Of a stretch of DNA of 64,000 bases, positions 25,607 through 34,421 are shown one piece after another. The position numbers and the translations under genes were made by a program. Every line of letters starts with the position of its first letter. Positions within the stretch are counted from its first letter, which is position 1. The notes under the pieces were generated by a model. The model was not told the origin of the DNA. It saw only the letters and a program-made list of their open reading frames with translations, and searched no databases. This DNA is from Chryseobacterium takakiae (GTDB lineage: Bacteria; Bacteroidota; Bacteroidia; Flavobacteriales; Weeksellaceae). The stretch spans positions 62,001 through 126,000 of the forward strand of contig NZ_FQVO01000007.1 of the NCBI RefSeq assembly GCF_900129385.1. The letters run 5' to 3'.

Positions 25607-26188
25607 TTATTTTTGAACCTTTTCTACTTCAGCAAAAAGTTTCTCAGAAATCTCGTCGATATCTCCAACGCCGTTGATTTCCACATATTTGCCCTGCTGC
25701 TTATACAGTTCGGCAACTTCTGCTGTTTTTGCGTAGTATTCTTTTATTCTGTTTTCGATGATCTCTACATTGCTGTCGTCTGATCTTCCGCTGATCTCTC
25801 CTCTCTTCAGAAGTCTTTCTACCAAAATTTTATCTTCAACCACCAGTGAAAGACAAATGTCGATCTCATCATTCAGTTCTTCTTTTACGATTTTTTCCAG
25901 GGCTTCCGTCTGAACCGCAGTTCTTGGGTAGCCGTCAAAAATAAATCCTGCCGCATCGGTAGGTTTTCTGATCTCGTCAATCAGCATATCTGTTGTTACC
26001 TGATCCGGAACGAGCTCTCCTTTGTCGATATAAGATTTTGCTAATTTCCCAAGCTCGGTATCATTTTTCATATTGAATCTGAAAAGGTCACCTGTTGAGA
26101 TCTGTTTTAAATTGAATTTCTTAATCAGGTTCTGAGCCTGAGTTCCTTTTCCACTTCCCGGAGGGCCGAACAGAACAATGTTTATCAT
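25607..26188 (-). CDS. adk: Adenylate kinase
   Basis: A 193-residue cytoplasmic enzyme interconverting ATP + AMP and 2 ADP. The P-loop is GPPGSGKGTQAQ at residues 8-19, the AMP-binding DGYPRT motif is near 82-90, and the LID is the short form (RGEISGRSDDSNVEII) without a zinc cysteine set. It is followed by obg and preceded by hpt on the same strand, a purine and GTP-themed group. Confidence 0.94.
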   Translation of the reverse strand: MINIVLFGPPGSGKGTQAQNLIKKFNLKQISTGDLFRFNMKNDTELGKLAKSYIDKGELVPDQVTTDMLIDEIRKPTDAAGFIFDGYPRTAVQTEALEKIVKEELNDEIDICLSLVVEDKILVERLLKRGEISGRSDDSNVEIIENRIKEYYAKTAEVAELYKQQGKYVEINGVGDIDEISEKLFAEVEKVQK

Positions 26189-26204
26189 AATGTGGTTTCG
26201 CTGT

Positions 26205-26312
26205 TGGCAATTGGCGACTGGCTTCTTGCTCTTAGCATTTTTAAATTAATAATTACTTTTTATTTAGATATAATTTTTAAAAGCTAATAGCCAAAAGCTA
26301 GAAGCTAATAGC
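26205..26312. repeat. Long imperfect intergenic inverted repeat
   Basis: Two arms of about 30 bases, built from TTAGC/GCTAA words, flank a 45-50-base AT-rich core between hpt and adk. The arms are only partly complementary. A related short GCTAA-rich stretch occurs at 32775-32806. Confidence 0.45.
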
Positions 26313-26315
26313 AAT

Positions 26316-26870
26316 TTAGTGGTTGATTTGTCCTTCTTCCAGTTGATACAGATTTGGTAGGTTTCTTCCCAATTCATCATAATCCAGTCCGTAGCCGAGA
26401 ACAAATTTGTTTGGAATCTCTTTTCCGATGTAGTCTAATTTGAAATCTTTTTTATATACTTCCGGTTTCAGTAAGAATGAAGCCAGCTTAACTGATTTCG
26501 GGCGTTGTGTTTCCTTGAAATATTTGAAAAGGCTTTCCACAGTATTCCCGGTATCCACAATGTCTTCCACCAAAATGATATGACGGTCTTTCACGTCTTT
26601 GGTCAGTTCCATTTTCTGGTAAACGATCCCGGTAGATTCCGTTCCTACATACGAGCTCATCTGGATAAAAGCAATTTCGCACGGACCCGGATAATGTTTC
26701 AACAGGTCTGAGAAGAACATGATTACCCCGTTTAATACTCCGATGAAAACAGGAACTTCATCCTTGTAATCTTCATAAATTTTTAAAGCCGTAGCTTTTA
26801 CAATCTCCTGAATTTCGGCGTCCTCTAAATAAGGAACAAAAGTTTTGTCGTGAACTTTAATACTTTCCAT
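26316..26870 (-). CDS. hpt: Hypoxanthine phosphoribosyltransferase
   Basis: A 184-residue purine salvage enzyme joining hypoxanthine or guanine to PRPP. The PRPP-binding signature HIILVEDIVDTGNTV is exact near residue 96-110, and LDYIGKEIPNKFVLGYGLDYDE matches the late base-binding segment. The length fits the family. It is the upstream end of the hpt-adk-obg row. Immediately upstream is the accessory island with the ABC-F remnant. Confidence 0.93.
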   Translation of the reverse strand: MESIKVHDKTFVPYLEDAEIQEIVKATALKIYEDYKDEVPVFIGVLNGVIMFFSDLLKHYPGPCEIAFIQMSSYVGTESTGIVYQKMELTKDVKDRHIILVEDIVDTGNTVESLFKYFKETQRPKSVKLASFLLKPEVYKKDFKLDYIGKEIPNKFVLGYGLDYDELGRNLPNLYQLEEGQINH

Positions 26871-26958
26871 AAAATTTTAGTAGACGGCAAAGTTAAGGAT
26901 TTTTGATGAAAGTTTTTTATGGGTGGAAGAGGGTTTGTTTGTAGCGCAAAGATGTGGT

Positions 26959-26991
26959 AAACCTTACAGGTTTCAAACACCTGTAAGGTTT
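26959..26991. repeat. Inverted repeat, AACCTTACAGG type
   Basis: A perfect 13-bp stem AAACCTTACAGGT with its complement around TTCAAAC. A shorter related AAACCTTGAAGGTTT word follows at 27017. It is a candidate dispersed repeat at the edge of the accessory island. Confidence 0.55.
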
Positions 26992-27032
26992 GATGATTTC
27001 CTGGTATACGCTGTTTAAACCTTGAAGGTTTT

Positions 27033-27214
27033 TATTTGATATCTTGATTATCCTCAATGAATAATGATGTTGATCTTCAAATTGTAGAAATTCTGACGAA
27101 TTCTATTAAGGATTATCATGGAACTTTGGTGGTGATTTCGCATGAGGAGGTATTTTTGGATTGGGGTGAGGAGTATAATACTGCTATATTAATGTTAAAC
27201 GATATTTTCTCTTA
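27033..27214 (+). pseudogene. Remnant of an ABC-F ATPase gene
   Basis: Two short stretches in adjacent frames rebuild the end of an ABC-F ATPase. The first reads FDILIILNE, a worn Walker B. The next frame, from about 27057, reads NNDVDLQIVEIL, then DYHGTLVVISHEEVFLD, matching the D-loop and H-switch region, and ends at a TAG at 27212. The Walker B aspartate is lost, the frame is broken, and everything upstream is missing. ABC-F proteins act on ribosomes in translation or antibiotic resistance. It lies just before the AbiL-type genes. Confidence 0.65.
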
Positions 27215-27298
27215 GTAAACGTCTTTGTAAGATATTTTATTTATTTTTTATTTCATTTAAGAGATTTTTTCGTAGTTTAGTTGTTTAAATTTAAAGAT

Positions 27299-28642
27299 AT
27301 GTTAATAAGATTTGTTGTCGAAAATTTCCTATCCTTTGATAAGGAAACTGAATTCAACATGTTAGTTGGGAACTTTAAAAATCACAAGAATCATATTTAT
27401 CCAGGCCCTGTTAAAAGGCTGAGAGCCGCAGCAATTTATGGTGCCAATGGAGCAGGAAAGTCAAACATTGTTAAAGCAATAGAGTTTATGCAAGATATCA
27501 TAAAGAATAATGGTATCCATCAAATTGTTAATAATCTGAAATTTAAACTTAATAATGAGAATAAAGTCAAGCCCATAAGTTTTGAAATCGAGTTTTTAAT
27601 TGGTCGGAAAGCATATAGATATGGACTTTCATTCGATAATAATATAATTTTATCGGAATGGTTAATTGAATCGGGTATAAAAAAAGAAGATAAAATTATT
27701 TTTGAGAGATCAACAACAGTTAAAGGAAAGACCAAAATTCGGTTTCATGAACAATTTATTAAAAATACTAAACAAAAGATAATTGTTGAAATTTTAGAGG
27801 ATAATCTGTTAAAGCCAAGTGAAACTCTTCTATCTAAAGAATTTGAACTCAAAATTAAACTGTTATCTCAAGTCAAATTTAAAATTACCAATCAATTAAT
27901 TATTATACATCCACATAGTAGAGTAAGTAATTTAGTAGTGTTCATGACTTATTCCTTAGGATTTCATGATTTTTCTAATATTTTACTAAAGTCTTTCGAT
28001 ACAGGCATTAAAGAATTAAAGGTTGAAACTTTTGACTTTGACAAATTTTTTGGTGAAGATGATGAAGTTTTAAAACAATCTATAATTGATGACTTGGAAT
28101 TTGGGGATACAGAAGAAATCACAATGTTTCATAAAAATAAAGAAATTATGGTAAGTAAGGAGGGCAATAGCTATACTGTAAAAAAACTTACATCTTCACA
28201 TATCGATAATAAAGGGAACTCAGTCAGTTTTGAATTAGATGAAGAATCAGATGGCACCCAGAGGCTGTTAGATTTCATTCCTGCCTTCAATGGTGTTTTA
28301 ACTCAAGATATGACATTTATTATTGATGAAATTGATCAGAGTTTACATCCAGCCCTATTAAAAGCGGTCATTAGTAAAATCATGTCAGAAAAGTATACTA
28401 AAGGACAATTGATATTTACGACTCACGAGTCAAATCTTTTAGATTTAGATATTTTTCGACAAGATGAAATATGGTTTGTTGAAAAAGATAGGCAATCAGG
28501 AAGTTCATCTATTTATTCACTAAGTGAGTATAAGCCCCGTTATGATTTGGACGTGAGAAAAGGATATTTAAAAGGGAGATTTGGAGCTATACCATTTTTA
28601 GCAGATTTGGAGTTATTAAAATGGAATGAACATGATTCATAA
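27299..28642 (+). CDS. AAA15-family ATPase (AbiLi/RloA-like) of a defence pair
   Basis: A 447-residue ATPase of the OLD/AAA15/21 type. Walker A is IYGANGAGKSNIVKAIEFM near residue 47-65, and Walker B with D-loop is FIIDEIDQSLHPAL near 340. A TTHESNLLDLDIFRQDEIWFVEK segment follows, typical of RloA-like proteins. The start is the ATG at 27299 (MLIRFVVENFLSF); a TTG at 27281 would add six atypical residues. It overlaps the RloB gene by 17 bases. Such pairs are known from phage abortive infection (AbiL) and restriction-linked rlo loci. Codon use is markedly AT-rich compared with flanking hpt and purA. Confidence 0.88.
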   Translation: MLIRFVVENFLSFDKETEFNMLVGNFKNHKNHIYPGPVKRLRAAAIYGANGAGKSNIVKAIEFMQDIIKNNGIHQIVNNLKFKLNNENKVKPISFEIEFLIGRKAYRYGLSFDNNIILSEWLIESGIKKEDKIIFERSTTVKGKTKIRFHEQFIKNTKQKIIVEILEDNLLKPSETLLSKEFELKIKLLSQVKFKITNQLIIIHPHSRVSNLVVFMTYSLGFHDFSNILLKSFDTGIKELKVETFDFDKFFGEDDEVLKQSIIDDLEFGDTEEITMFHKNKEIMVSKEGNSYTVKKLTSSHIDNKGNSVSFELDEESDGTQRLLDFIPAFNGVLTQDMTFIIDEIDQSLHPALLKAVISKIMSEKYTKGQLIFTTHESNLLDLDIFRQDEIWFVEKDRQSGSSSIYSLSEYKPRYDLDVRKGYLKGRFGAIPFLADLELLKWNEHDS

Positions 28643-29381
28643 AAAAAGAGGGTACAAAAGGGAAACTCAAAAAGATTTGCTTAGGGATTATAAATTATTT
28701 GCTATTGCTTGTGAAGGAGGAAAAAGAGAGCCTCAATATTTTCGATTGTTTGAGTTTTTATCCACAAGAATTAAGGTGGATATAATTGAAGAAAAAGTTC
28801 AAGATGAAGAACTTTTACAAAAATTCGAAACAAAATCTGCACCAAAATGGGTATTAGATCGGGCGGTTAAATATATTGAACAAGAGGGATTAATTGATGA
28901 AGATGAACTTTGGTTTGTTATGGATGTTGACAGATGGACCTCAAAACAATTAAGAGAAATGATAGACTATTGTTCAGATAAGCCCAATTGGAATATTGTT
29001 TTAAGTAATCCTTGTTTTGAAGTTTGGCTTTTTTTACATAGAAAAGAAAATTTTAATAATTCAAAATCAATCCAATGTAAAGAGTTTAAGGACGAGATTT
29101 CCAATTTTGATTCTGAAGGATATAATCCTTTAAACTTTATAACATTAATAAAAGATGCTGTAATCCATGCAAAAACTTTGGATAGTGATCCCAATAATGA
29201 AATTCCTTTATTAAAGGAAACGAAGGTTTATAAACTTATTGAGTCTATTTTAAAGTTTGTAAGTAAAAAGCAATTTACAGAATTTGTTAACGAAAAGCAT
29301 CCGCAACTAATCAGAGAATCTTTAAAAAAAGGTAATAAAAATAAAATTATTAAAAGTAAAAGAAACATATCTCAAAAATAA
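28626..29381 (+). CDS. RloB-like protein (AbiLii-like) of a defence pair
   Basis: A 251-residue protein of the RloB family. It shows the N-terminal ACEGGKREPQYFRLFE motif (acidic EG...E pattern as in Toprim-like folds), then LWFVMDVDRWT with a DxD, and the hallmark SNPCFEVWLFLH near 135-147. The C-terminal end is basic. It is probably the nuclease or effector half of the AAA15-RloB module, with its first codons inside the ATPase gene. The cleavage target is unknown. Confidence 0.86.
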   Translation: MNMIHKKRGYKRETQKDLLRDYKLFAIACEGGKREPQYFRLFEFLSTRIKVDIIEEKVQDEELLQKFETKSAPKWVLDRAVKYIEQEGLIDEDELWFVMDVDRWTSKQLREMIDYCSDKPNWNIVLSNPCFEVWLFLHRKENFNNSKSIQCKEFKDEISNFDSEGYNPLNFITLIKDAVIHAKTLDSDPNNEIPLLKETKVYKLIESILKFVSKKQFTEFVNEKHPQLIRESLKKGNKNKIIKSKRNISQK

Positions 29382-29394
29382 ATTCCACCACAAA

Positions 29395-29426
29395 TTTGCC
29401 CACCCAATTTTTTAAAAGTAATTTTG
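29395..29426 (+). promoter_or_regulatory. Promoter of purA
   Basis: TTTG (29395-29398), a 20-base spacer, then TAATTTTG (29419-29426), 26 bases before the purA ATG: a full match to the Bacteroidota promoter pattern. Confidence 0.75.
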
Positions 29427-29451
29427 CATGAATCTAAAATAAAAGTAAAAT

Positions 29452-30738
29452 ATGTCAACTTACGTAGTTGTAGGTCTTCAGTACGGAGATGAAGGGAAAG
29501 GAAAAATCACGGATGTTTTATCGGCCAAATCGGATTATGTGGTGCGCTTCCAGGGGGGAGACAACGCAGGGCATACCGTATATGTAGGCGATGAAAAATT
29601 CGTATTGCACCTTCTTCCGTCGGGAGTTCTTCAGTGCAAAGGGAAATGTATCATTGCCAACGGAGTAGTGGTAAACCCTAAATCTTTCATTAAGGAGGTG
29701 AATCAGATCGAAAGCAAAGGCTTGAGAACGGATCATATTTTCATCAGCAGAAGAGCGCATGTCATCATGCCTTACCACATTCTTTTGGATACATACCGTG
29801 AAGAAGAGCACGGAGGAACGCAGATCGGGACCACCAAAAAAGGGATCGGACCTTGCTACGAAGATAAAATTGCCAGAGTGGGAATCAGAATGATTGATCT
29901 TCTCAATCCGGAGATTTTAAGAGAAAAAATTGAGAAAAACCTAAAAATCAAGAATTCTCTTTTTGAAAAATATTTCGACAAACCGACATTGGATGTTGAA
30001 GAAATTTACAATGAATATTTAGAGATCGGAAAACAACTTCAGGACAGAATCGTTGATACGGAACTGGAACTGAATGAAGCCATCAGAGACGGTAAAAACG
30101 TTTTATTCGAAGGAGCACAGGCTTTAATGCTGGATATCGACTTCGGAACGTATCCGTACGTAACATCCTCTTCACCGTCAACCGGAGGAGTTTGTACCGG
30201 GGCAGGAGTGCCGCCAACTTCCCTTCAGAACCTGATCGGTGTTGCCAAAGCATACTGTACAAGAGTGGGTAACGGACCTTTTCCATCAGAATTAGACAAT
30301 GAATTAGGAGAAAAAATCAGACAAATTGGTGGTGAATTCGGAGCGACTACAGGAAGACCGAGAAGAACCGGATGGTTGGATCTTGTTTCATTGAAGCATG
30401 CTTGTATGATTAACGGAATCAACAATTTAGTGATTACTAAACTGGATGTTCTTACAGGGATTGACAACCTGAAAGTAGTGACGCATTACAAAACCGAAGA
30501 CGGAAAAATCATCGATTATTTTACTTCATCAACTGAAAAATTATATAACTACGAACCGATTTACCAGGATCTGCCGGGTTGGAAAGAAGATATCACGAAA
30601 GCAAGAAGCTATGACGAGCTTCCTGATACAGCTCAAAAATATATCGAGTTTATCGAAAAGTATTTAGGAATCAATGTTTACTTAGTTTCTGTTGGCCCTG
30701 AAAGAAGCCAGAACATCATCAGAAAAGAATTATTCTAA
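29452..30738 (+). CDS. purA: Adenylosuccinate synthetase
   Basis: A 428-residue enzyme joining IMP and aspartate with GTP in AMP synthesis. GLQYGDEGKGKITDVL at residues 8-23 is the GTP loop with catalytic Asp; GDNAGHTV and GIGPCYEDK are also present, as is the late GRPRRTGWLDL segment. The length is normal. It has its own promoter after the defence island and a terminator at 30761. The catalytic His is visible in AGHTV. Confidence 0.96.
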   Translation: MSTYVVVGLQYGDEGKGKITDVLSAKSDYVVRFQGGDNAGHTVYVGDEKFVLHLLPSGVLQCKGKCIIANGVVVNPKSFIKEVNQIESKGLRTDHIFISRRAHVIMPYHILLDTYREEEHGGTQIGTTKKGIGPCYEDKIARVGIRMIDLLNPEILREKIEKNLKIKNSLFEKYFDKPTLDVEEIYNEYLEIGKQLQDRIVDTELELNEAIRDGKNVLFEGAQALMLDIDFGTYPYVTSSSPSTGGVCTGAGVPPTSLQNLIGVAKAYCTRVGNGPFPSELDNELGEKIRQIGGEFGATTGRPRRTGWLDLVSLKHACMINGINNLVITKLDVLTGIDNLKVVTHYKTEDGKIIDYFTSSTEKLYNYEPIYQDLPGWKEDITKARSYDELPDTAQKYIEFIEKYLGINVYLVSVGPERSQNIIRKELF

Positions 30739-30760
30739 AAATAATTGTATTACTATATTG

Positions 30761-30788
30761 AAAAGACTGTCGGAAGATGGTCTTTTTT
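30761..30788 (+). terminator. Terminator after purA
   Basis: An 11-bp stem with two G-U pairs (AAAAGACTGTC/GATGGTCTTTT), GGAA loop and a run of eight T. Confidence 0.75.
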
Positions 30789-31005
30789 TTATTTATTCTA
30801 AATAATTGAAAATCAAAAAAATGGAAATTATTTTAAAAACAATTGTTATTTAAAGCATAGTTAAATTTTTAATATTGATATTAAATTTTTTAAAATGTTG
30901 ATTTTTTAATAATAAAATGGCAAAAATTTTGATATTGGATAAATAACCATGGATTTAAGGTGAAAACCTGATAATCTCAATTTAACAATTTAAATATCAA
31001 AAAGG

Positions 31006-31836
31006 ATGAAACACATGCATCAGAATCAGGAATTTCGTTTTAACGAAGTTCTTTTCGAGCACCGCAATAAGCAATACGGTGCCTATGTCTTAAGAAATGA
31101 ATCAGACAGAATTTTAACAAAAGCACTTTTTATTGGAGTAAGCGTTTTAGCGGCGATTTCTTTGACGCCTCTAGTTATTAATGCATTTAAAAGTGGGCCA
31201 ATTACAGTACCAACCGGAGTTCAAATAAACCTTAAAGATCCAGTAATTCCGGATGATGTTATTGTACCTCCAAAGCCACAACCTCTTCCTCAGACTACGC
31301 AGCCTGCTGTGAGAACCTATGATAGCACTGTTAAAACTCCTTCCAGAAATGCTCCGGATACAAATACTGAGGAAGTTCCGGATGACGCAGTAGCTGGATT
31401 GGTAAATAATTTCAAGGCAGATCCTGCTCCTCCACATTATGTTCCAACAGCACCTACTATTAATACGGGTCCTGTTTCAGTACCTGCTCCGCCGAGACCT
31501 GAAGTTAAGCCGGTAGATGGAAATGGTATTCCTACTGCTGTAGACGTAGAAGCAAGTTTCGTAGGCGGTCTGGATTCTTTCAGAAATAAAGTTATGAATA
31601 ACTTCGACGGGTCAGGATTTGATTCCGGAGAAGTAATGAAAACAATGGTTACTTTTATTGTTGAAAAAGACGGTACTATTTCAGGAATTAAAGCTGACGG
31701 AAAAGACACGGATTTTAACAGCGAAGCAATGAGGACTATTAAAAGTATTAAAGGAAAATGGGTGCCTGCCAAAGTAAACGGTCAACCTGTAAGAAGCTAC
31801 TTTAAATTCCCGATTTCCATGAAGTTCGATAATTAA
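31006..31836 (+). CDS. TonB-like energy transducer
   Basis: A 276-residue inner-membrane protein with a single membrane helix near 40-60, after the cytoplasmic LFEHRNKQYGAYVLR motif common in Bacteroidota TonB proteins. A long proline-rich periplasmic stretch follows (PPKPQPLPQTTQPAV and more). The C-terminal TonB domain covers about 185-276 (FIVEKDGTISGIKADGKD and GKWVPAKVNGQPVRSYF). It should pass proton-motive energy to outer-membrane receptors. ExbB/ExbD partners are not in the window. A terminator-like hairpin with DnaA-box sequence follows. Confidence 0.9.
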   Translation: MKHMHQNQEFRFNEVLFEHRNKQYGAYVLRNESDRILTKALFIGVSVLAAISLTPLVINAFKSGPITVPTGVQINLKDPVIPDDVIVPPKPQPLPQTTQPAVRTYDSTVKTPSRNAPDTNTEEVPDDAVAGLVNNFKADPAPPHYVPTAPTINTGPVSVPAPPRPEVKPVDGNGIPTAVDVEASFVGGLDSFRNKVMNNFDGSGFDSGEVMKTMVTFIVEKDGTISGIKADGKDTDFNSEAMRTIKSIKGKWVPAKVNGQPVRSYFKFPISMKFDN

Positions 31837-31859
31837 ACATAAATACAGATCTTGAACAG

Positions 31860-31898
31860 TTATCCACAAATAATTTTTTTTGTGGATAATTTTTTTTT
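31860..31898 (+). terminator. Terminator after the tonB-like gene, formed by paired DnaA-box-like sequences
   Basis: A perfect 11-bp stem (31860-31870 with 31879-31889) and a following run of nine T make a strong intrinsic terminator. Each arm contains TTATCCACA, the classical DnaA-box consensus, in inverted orientation, shortly before parA. Confidence 0.75.
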
Positions 31899-31973
31899 AG
31901 GTTAAAAGCCTTGTTAACAATATTTTAACTCATTTTTCGTTTTATCGGTTCATCAATAGCACGGAAAAATGTG

Positions 31974-31981
31974 TATTTTTG
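31974..31981 (+). promoter_or_regulatory. -7 element of the parA operon
   Basis: TATTTTTG matches TAnnTTTG, 18 bases before the ATG at 32000, and overlaps an in-frame TTG at 31979, ruling out that longer start. The -33 element is weak. Confidence 0.5.
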
Positions 31982-31999
31982 AAACTTAAAGTTCTAAGA

Positions 32000-32773
32000 A
32001 TGGCAAAAATCATAGGTATCGCTAATCAGAAAGGAGGTGTTGGAAAAACAACAACAGCTGTTAATTTAGCCGCGGCATTAGGGGTATTGGAAAAGAAAAT
32101 ATTAATCATTGATGCTGATCCTCAGGCCAATGCAACCTCCGGTTTAGGAGTGGATGATGTTCAGTATTCTACATACAACTTATTGGAGCACAGTGTTGAA
32201 ACGGAAAAATGCATCAAGCAGACGGCTACGCCGAATCTGGACATCGTGCCTTCACACATCGATCTTGTCGCAGCTGAAATTGAACTTGTTGATAAAGAAG
32301 ACAGGGAATATATGCTCAAAAAAGCACTTCAAAGTGTAAGAGACAAGTATGACTATATCATCATCGACTGTGCGCCGAGTTTAGGTTTGATTACCGTTAA
32401 CGCTCTTACAGCGGCTGATTCCGTAATCATCCCGATCCAGTGTGAATATTTCGCATTGGAAGGTTTGGGGAAACTCCTGAATACCATCAAAAACGTACAG
32501 AAAATCCACAACAAAGACCTTGATATCGAAGGTTTGCTGCTTACTATGTACGACAGCAGATTGAGATTATCCAATCAGGTCGTGGAAGAAGTGAATGCGC
32601 ACTTCCCGGAAATGGTTTTTGAAACCATCATCAGCAGAAATGTACGTTTAAGCGAGGCACCAAGTTTTGGGGAAAGTATCCTGAATTACGATGCCGAAAG
32701 TAAAGGAGCGGTTCAGTACATCCAGCTTGCAGAAGAGGTTCTGTTGAAAAATGAAAAATTAGTAAAGAATTAA
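32000..32773 (+). CDS. parA: Chromosome partitioning ATPase ParA/Soj
   Basis: A 257-residue deviant Walker ATPase that moves ParB-DNA complexes over the nucleoid. The deviant P-loop KGGVGKTTTAVNLA is at residues 10-23; DADPQANATSGLG and DCAPSLGLIT follow. Length and motifs match the chromosomal type without a DNA-binding extension. The start is the ATG at 32000; the -7 promoter element overlaps the longer alternative. It leads the parA-parB-DUF5683-dapB-lepB row. Confidence 0.94.
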   Translation: MAKIIGIANQKGGVGKTTTAVNLAAALGVLEKKILIIDADPQANATSGLGVDDVQYSTYNLLEHSVETEKCIKQTATPNLDIVPSHIDLVAAEIELVDKEDREYMLKKALQSVRDKYDYIIIDCAPSLGLITVNALTAADSVIIPIQCEYFALEGLGKLLNTIKNVQKIHNKDLDIEGLLLTMYDSRLRLSNQVVEEVNAHFPEMVFETIISRNVRLSEAPSFGESILNYDAESKGAVQYIQLAEEVLLKNEKLVKN

Positions 32774-32810
32774 AAGGCCATTAGCCAGATAAGCTAAAAG
32801 CTAGAAAAAT

Positions 32811-33701
32811 ATGAAGGATAAAAAAAGAGCGATGGGACGCGGATTGGGTGCTATTCTTAGTGCGGAATCCAAAGCAACGATCAATTCTGCCACCGATGAG
32901 GGAGCAGATAAGTTTGTAGGAAATATCGTTGAAATTTCAATAGAAGATATTTATCCGAACGCCACCCAACCAAGAACATATTTTGACGAAAAAGCATTAA
33001 ACGAGCTTGCTCAGTCTATCAAAAACTTAGGGGTAATTCAGCCGATTACGTTGAGAAAAGATGGGGAGAAGTTTGAAATCATATCGGGAGAAAGACGTTA
33101 CAGGGCTAGTAAATTGGCAGGTCTGGAAACAATTCCTGCCTATATCCGTCTGGTAAACGATCAGGAGCTCCTTGAGATGGCGCTTGTTGAAAATATCCAG
33201 AGAGAAGATCTTGATGCAATAGAAATTGCCCTTACTTATCAGCGATTAATGGATGAGATTGGTCTCACTCAGGAAAATCTCAGCCAGAGAGTAGGGAAAG
33301 ACAGAAGCACGATTACCAATTCTATCAGGCTGCTAAGGTTAAATCCGGATATTCAGAATGCCATCCGAAGCGGAGAAATTTCTGCAGGACACGGAAGAGC
33401 GATTATCAGTCTTGAAAATGAAGAACATCAGCAGATTCTTTTTGATCTTATTATCAAGGAAAAACTTAATGTTCGGCAGGCTGAACAGGCTGCTACAGCT
33501 TTAAAAAATCCAAAATCTCCTGCGGCAAAAAGAGCGAAGGCAGAGCTTTCCAATAATTATAAAAGGGCTCAGAAAACAATCTCGGATATATTGGATGTAA
33601 AAGTAGAAATCAAAACCTCCGGAAACGGTAAAAAAGGTAAAATTGTTCTCGATTTCAAAAATGAAGATGAGCTTGAATATATTTTATCTCATATAAAATA
33701 A
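32811..33701 (+). CDS. parB: Chromosome partitioning CTPase/DNA-binding protein ParB/Spo0J
   Basis: A 296-residue protein that loads on parS sites and slides as a CTP-dependent clamp. RGLGAILS at the N-terminus, the GERRYRASKLAGL box with ISGERRYR (CTP site), LVENIQREDLDAIE, and the helix-turn-helix GLTQENLSQRVGKDRSTITN are all clear. The C-terminal dimer segment is present. No consensus parS palindrome was seen in this window. The gene is immediately followed by the DUF5683 gene with no gap. Confidence 0.94.
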   Translation: MKDKKRAMGRGLGAILSAESKATINSATDEGADKFVGNIVEISIEDIYPNATQPRTYFDEKALNELAQSIKNLGVIQPITLRKDGEKFEIISGERRYRASKLAGLETIPAYIRLVNDQELLEMALVENIQREDLDAIEIALTYQRLMDEIGLTQENLSQRVGKDRSTITNSIRLLRLNPDIQNAIRSGEISAGHGRAIISLENEEHQQILFDLIIKEKLNVRQAEQAATALKNPKSPAAKRAKAELSNNYKRAQKTISDILDVKVEIKTSGNGKKGKIVLDFKNEDELEYILSHIK

Positions 33702-34343
33702 ATGAAAAAATCACTTTTCACTTTTTTTCTGTGTTTCTCTGCGATGTTCTTTTCTCAGGTGAATCCTAACGATACTATTAGGGTAGAATATCATCCGAAA
33801 GACAGTGTCTCGGTAGAAAAAAACAATACATTAACAGAAGAAAATGTTGTTTCGGACCTTGAAAAAGCAAATGGCCCGACTAATAATACGCTTAAGCTTA
33901 ACCCTACAAGAGCGGGGCTTTATTCTGCCGTTTTTCCGGGATTAGGACAATTCTACAACAAGAAATACTGGAAGATCCCTATCGTTTGGGGAGCTGTTGG
34001 TGCAGGAGTCGGAATTGCCGTCTGGAACGATAATCAATACCGAAAATACAGGGAATATTACATCGCAAAACTCAATGGTACACCCAACGAGTTTGTTGAT
34101 TCTCATCCCTGGCTGGATAAAGTAGCGCTGGGAAATGCACAGGATCGTGCCAAAAGGCAAAGGGATTATGCCATCGCTGCATCAGCCTTAATTTATATAC
34201 TGAATATTGTGGATGCCGTGGTAGATGCACACCTTTATGAAAGCCGGAAAGATCCGGATCTTACATTTACTCCTTCGGTAATTCAGGATCAGTACGGAAT
34301 TGCACCTCCCAAAACAGGAATCAGCTTAAGTTATAAATTTTAG
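33702..34343 (+). CDS. DUF5683 family protein
   Basis: A 213-residue exported or membrane protein with a signal peptide (MKKSLFTFFLCFSAMFFSQ). The DUF5683 core lies around 65-170: TRAGLYSAVFPGLGQFYNKKYWKIP, then two hydrophobic helices. It starts on the base after the parB stop, so the two are translationally close. The family is a frequent neighbour of parAB and dapB in Flavobacteriia; its function is unknown to me. Confidence 0.86.
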   Translation: MKKSLFTFFLCFSAMFFSQVNPNDTIRVEYHPKDSVSVEKNNTLTEENVVSDLEKANGPTNNTLKLNPTRAGLYSAVFPGLGQFYNKKYWKIPIVWGAVGAGVGIAVWNDNQYRKYREYYIAKLNGTPNEFVDSHPWLDKVALGNAQDRAKRQRDYAIAASALIYILNIVDAVVDAHLYESRKDPDLTFTPSVIQDQYGIAPPKTGISLSYKF

Positions 34344-34421
34344 ATAACAAACTTAAAACAGTATTAGCTTAAAAAGTTTTAGCAACCCTTTGCTTAAAAA
34401 AAAGCATTAGAATAAAAAAAT

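Noticed and set aside
28758..28766. A further DnaA-box-like TTATCCACA inside the RloB gene
   Set aside because: A single 9-base match in coding, AT-rich DNA is expected by chance about once per window.
31979..31999. Longer parA start at a TTG
   Set aside because: The TATTTTTG promoter element overlaps it, and the ATG at 32000 gives the normal ParA N-terminus.
32000..33701. A parS site near parAB
   Set aside because: I looked for a palindrome of the TGTTNCACGTGAAACA type in the window and saw none; Bacteroidota parS may also be placed elsewhere.
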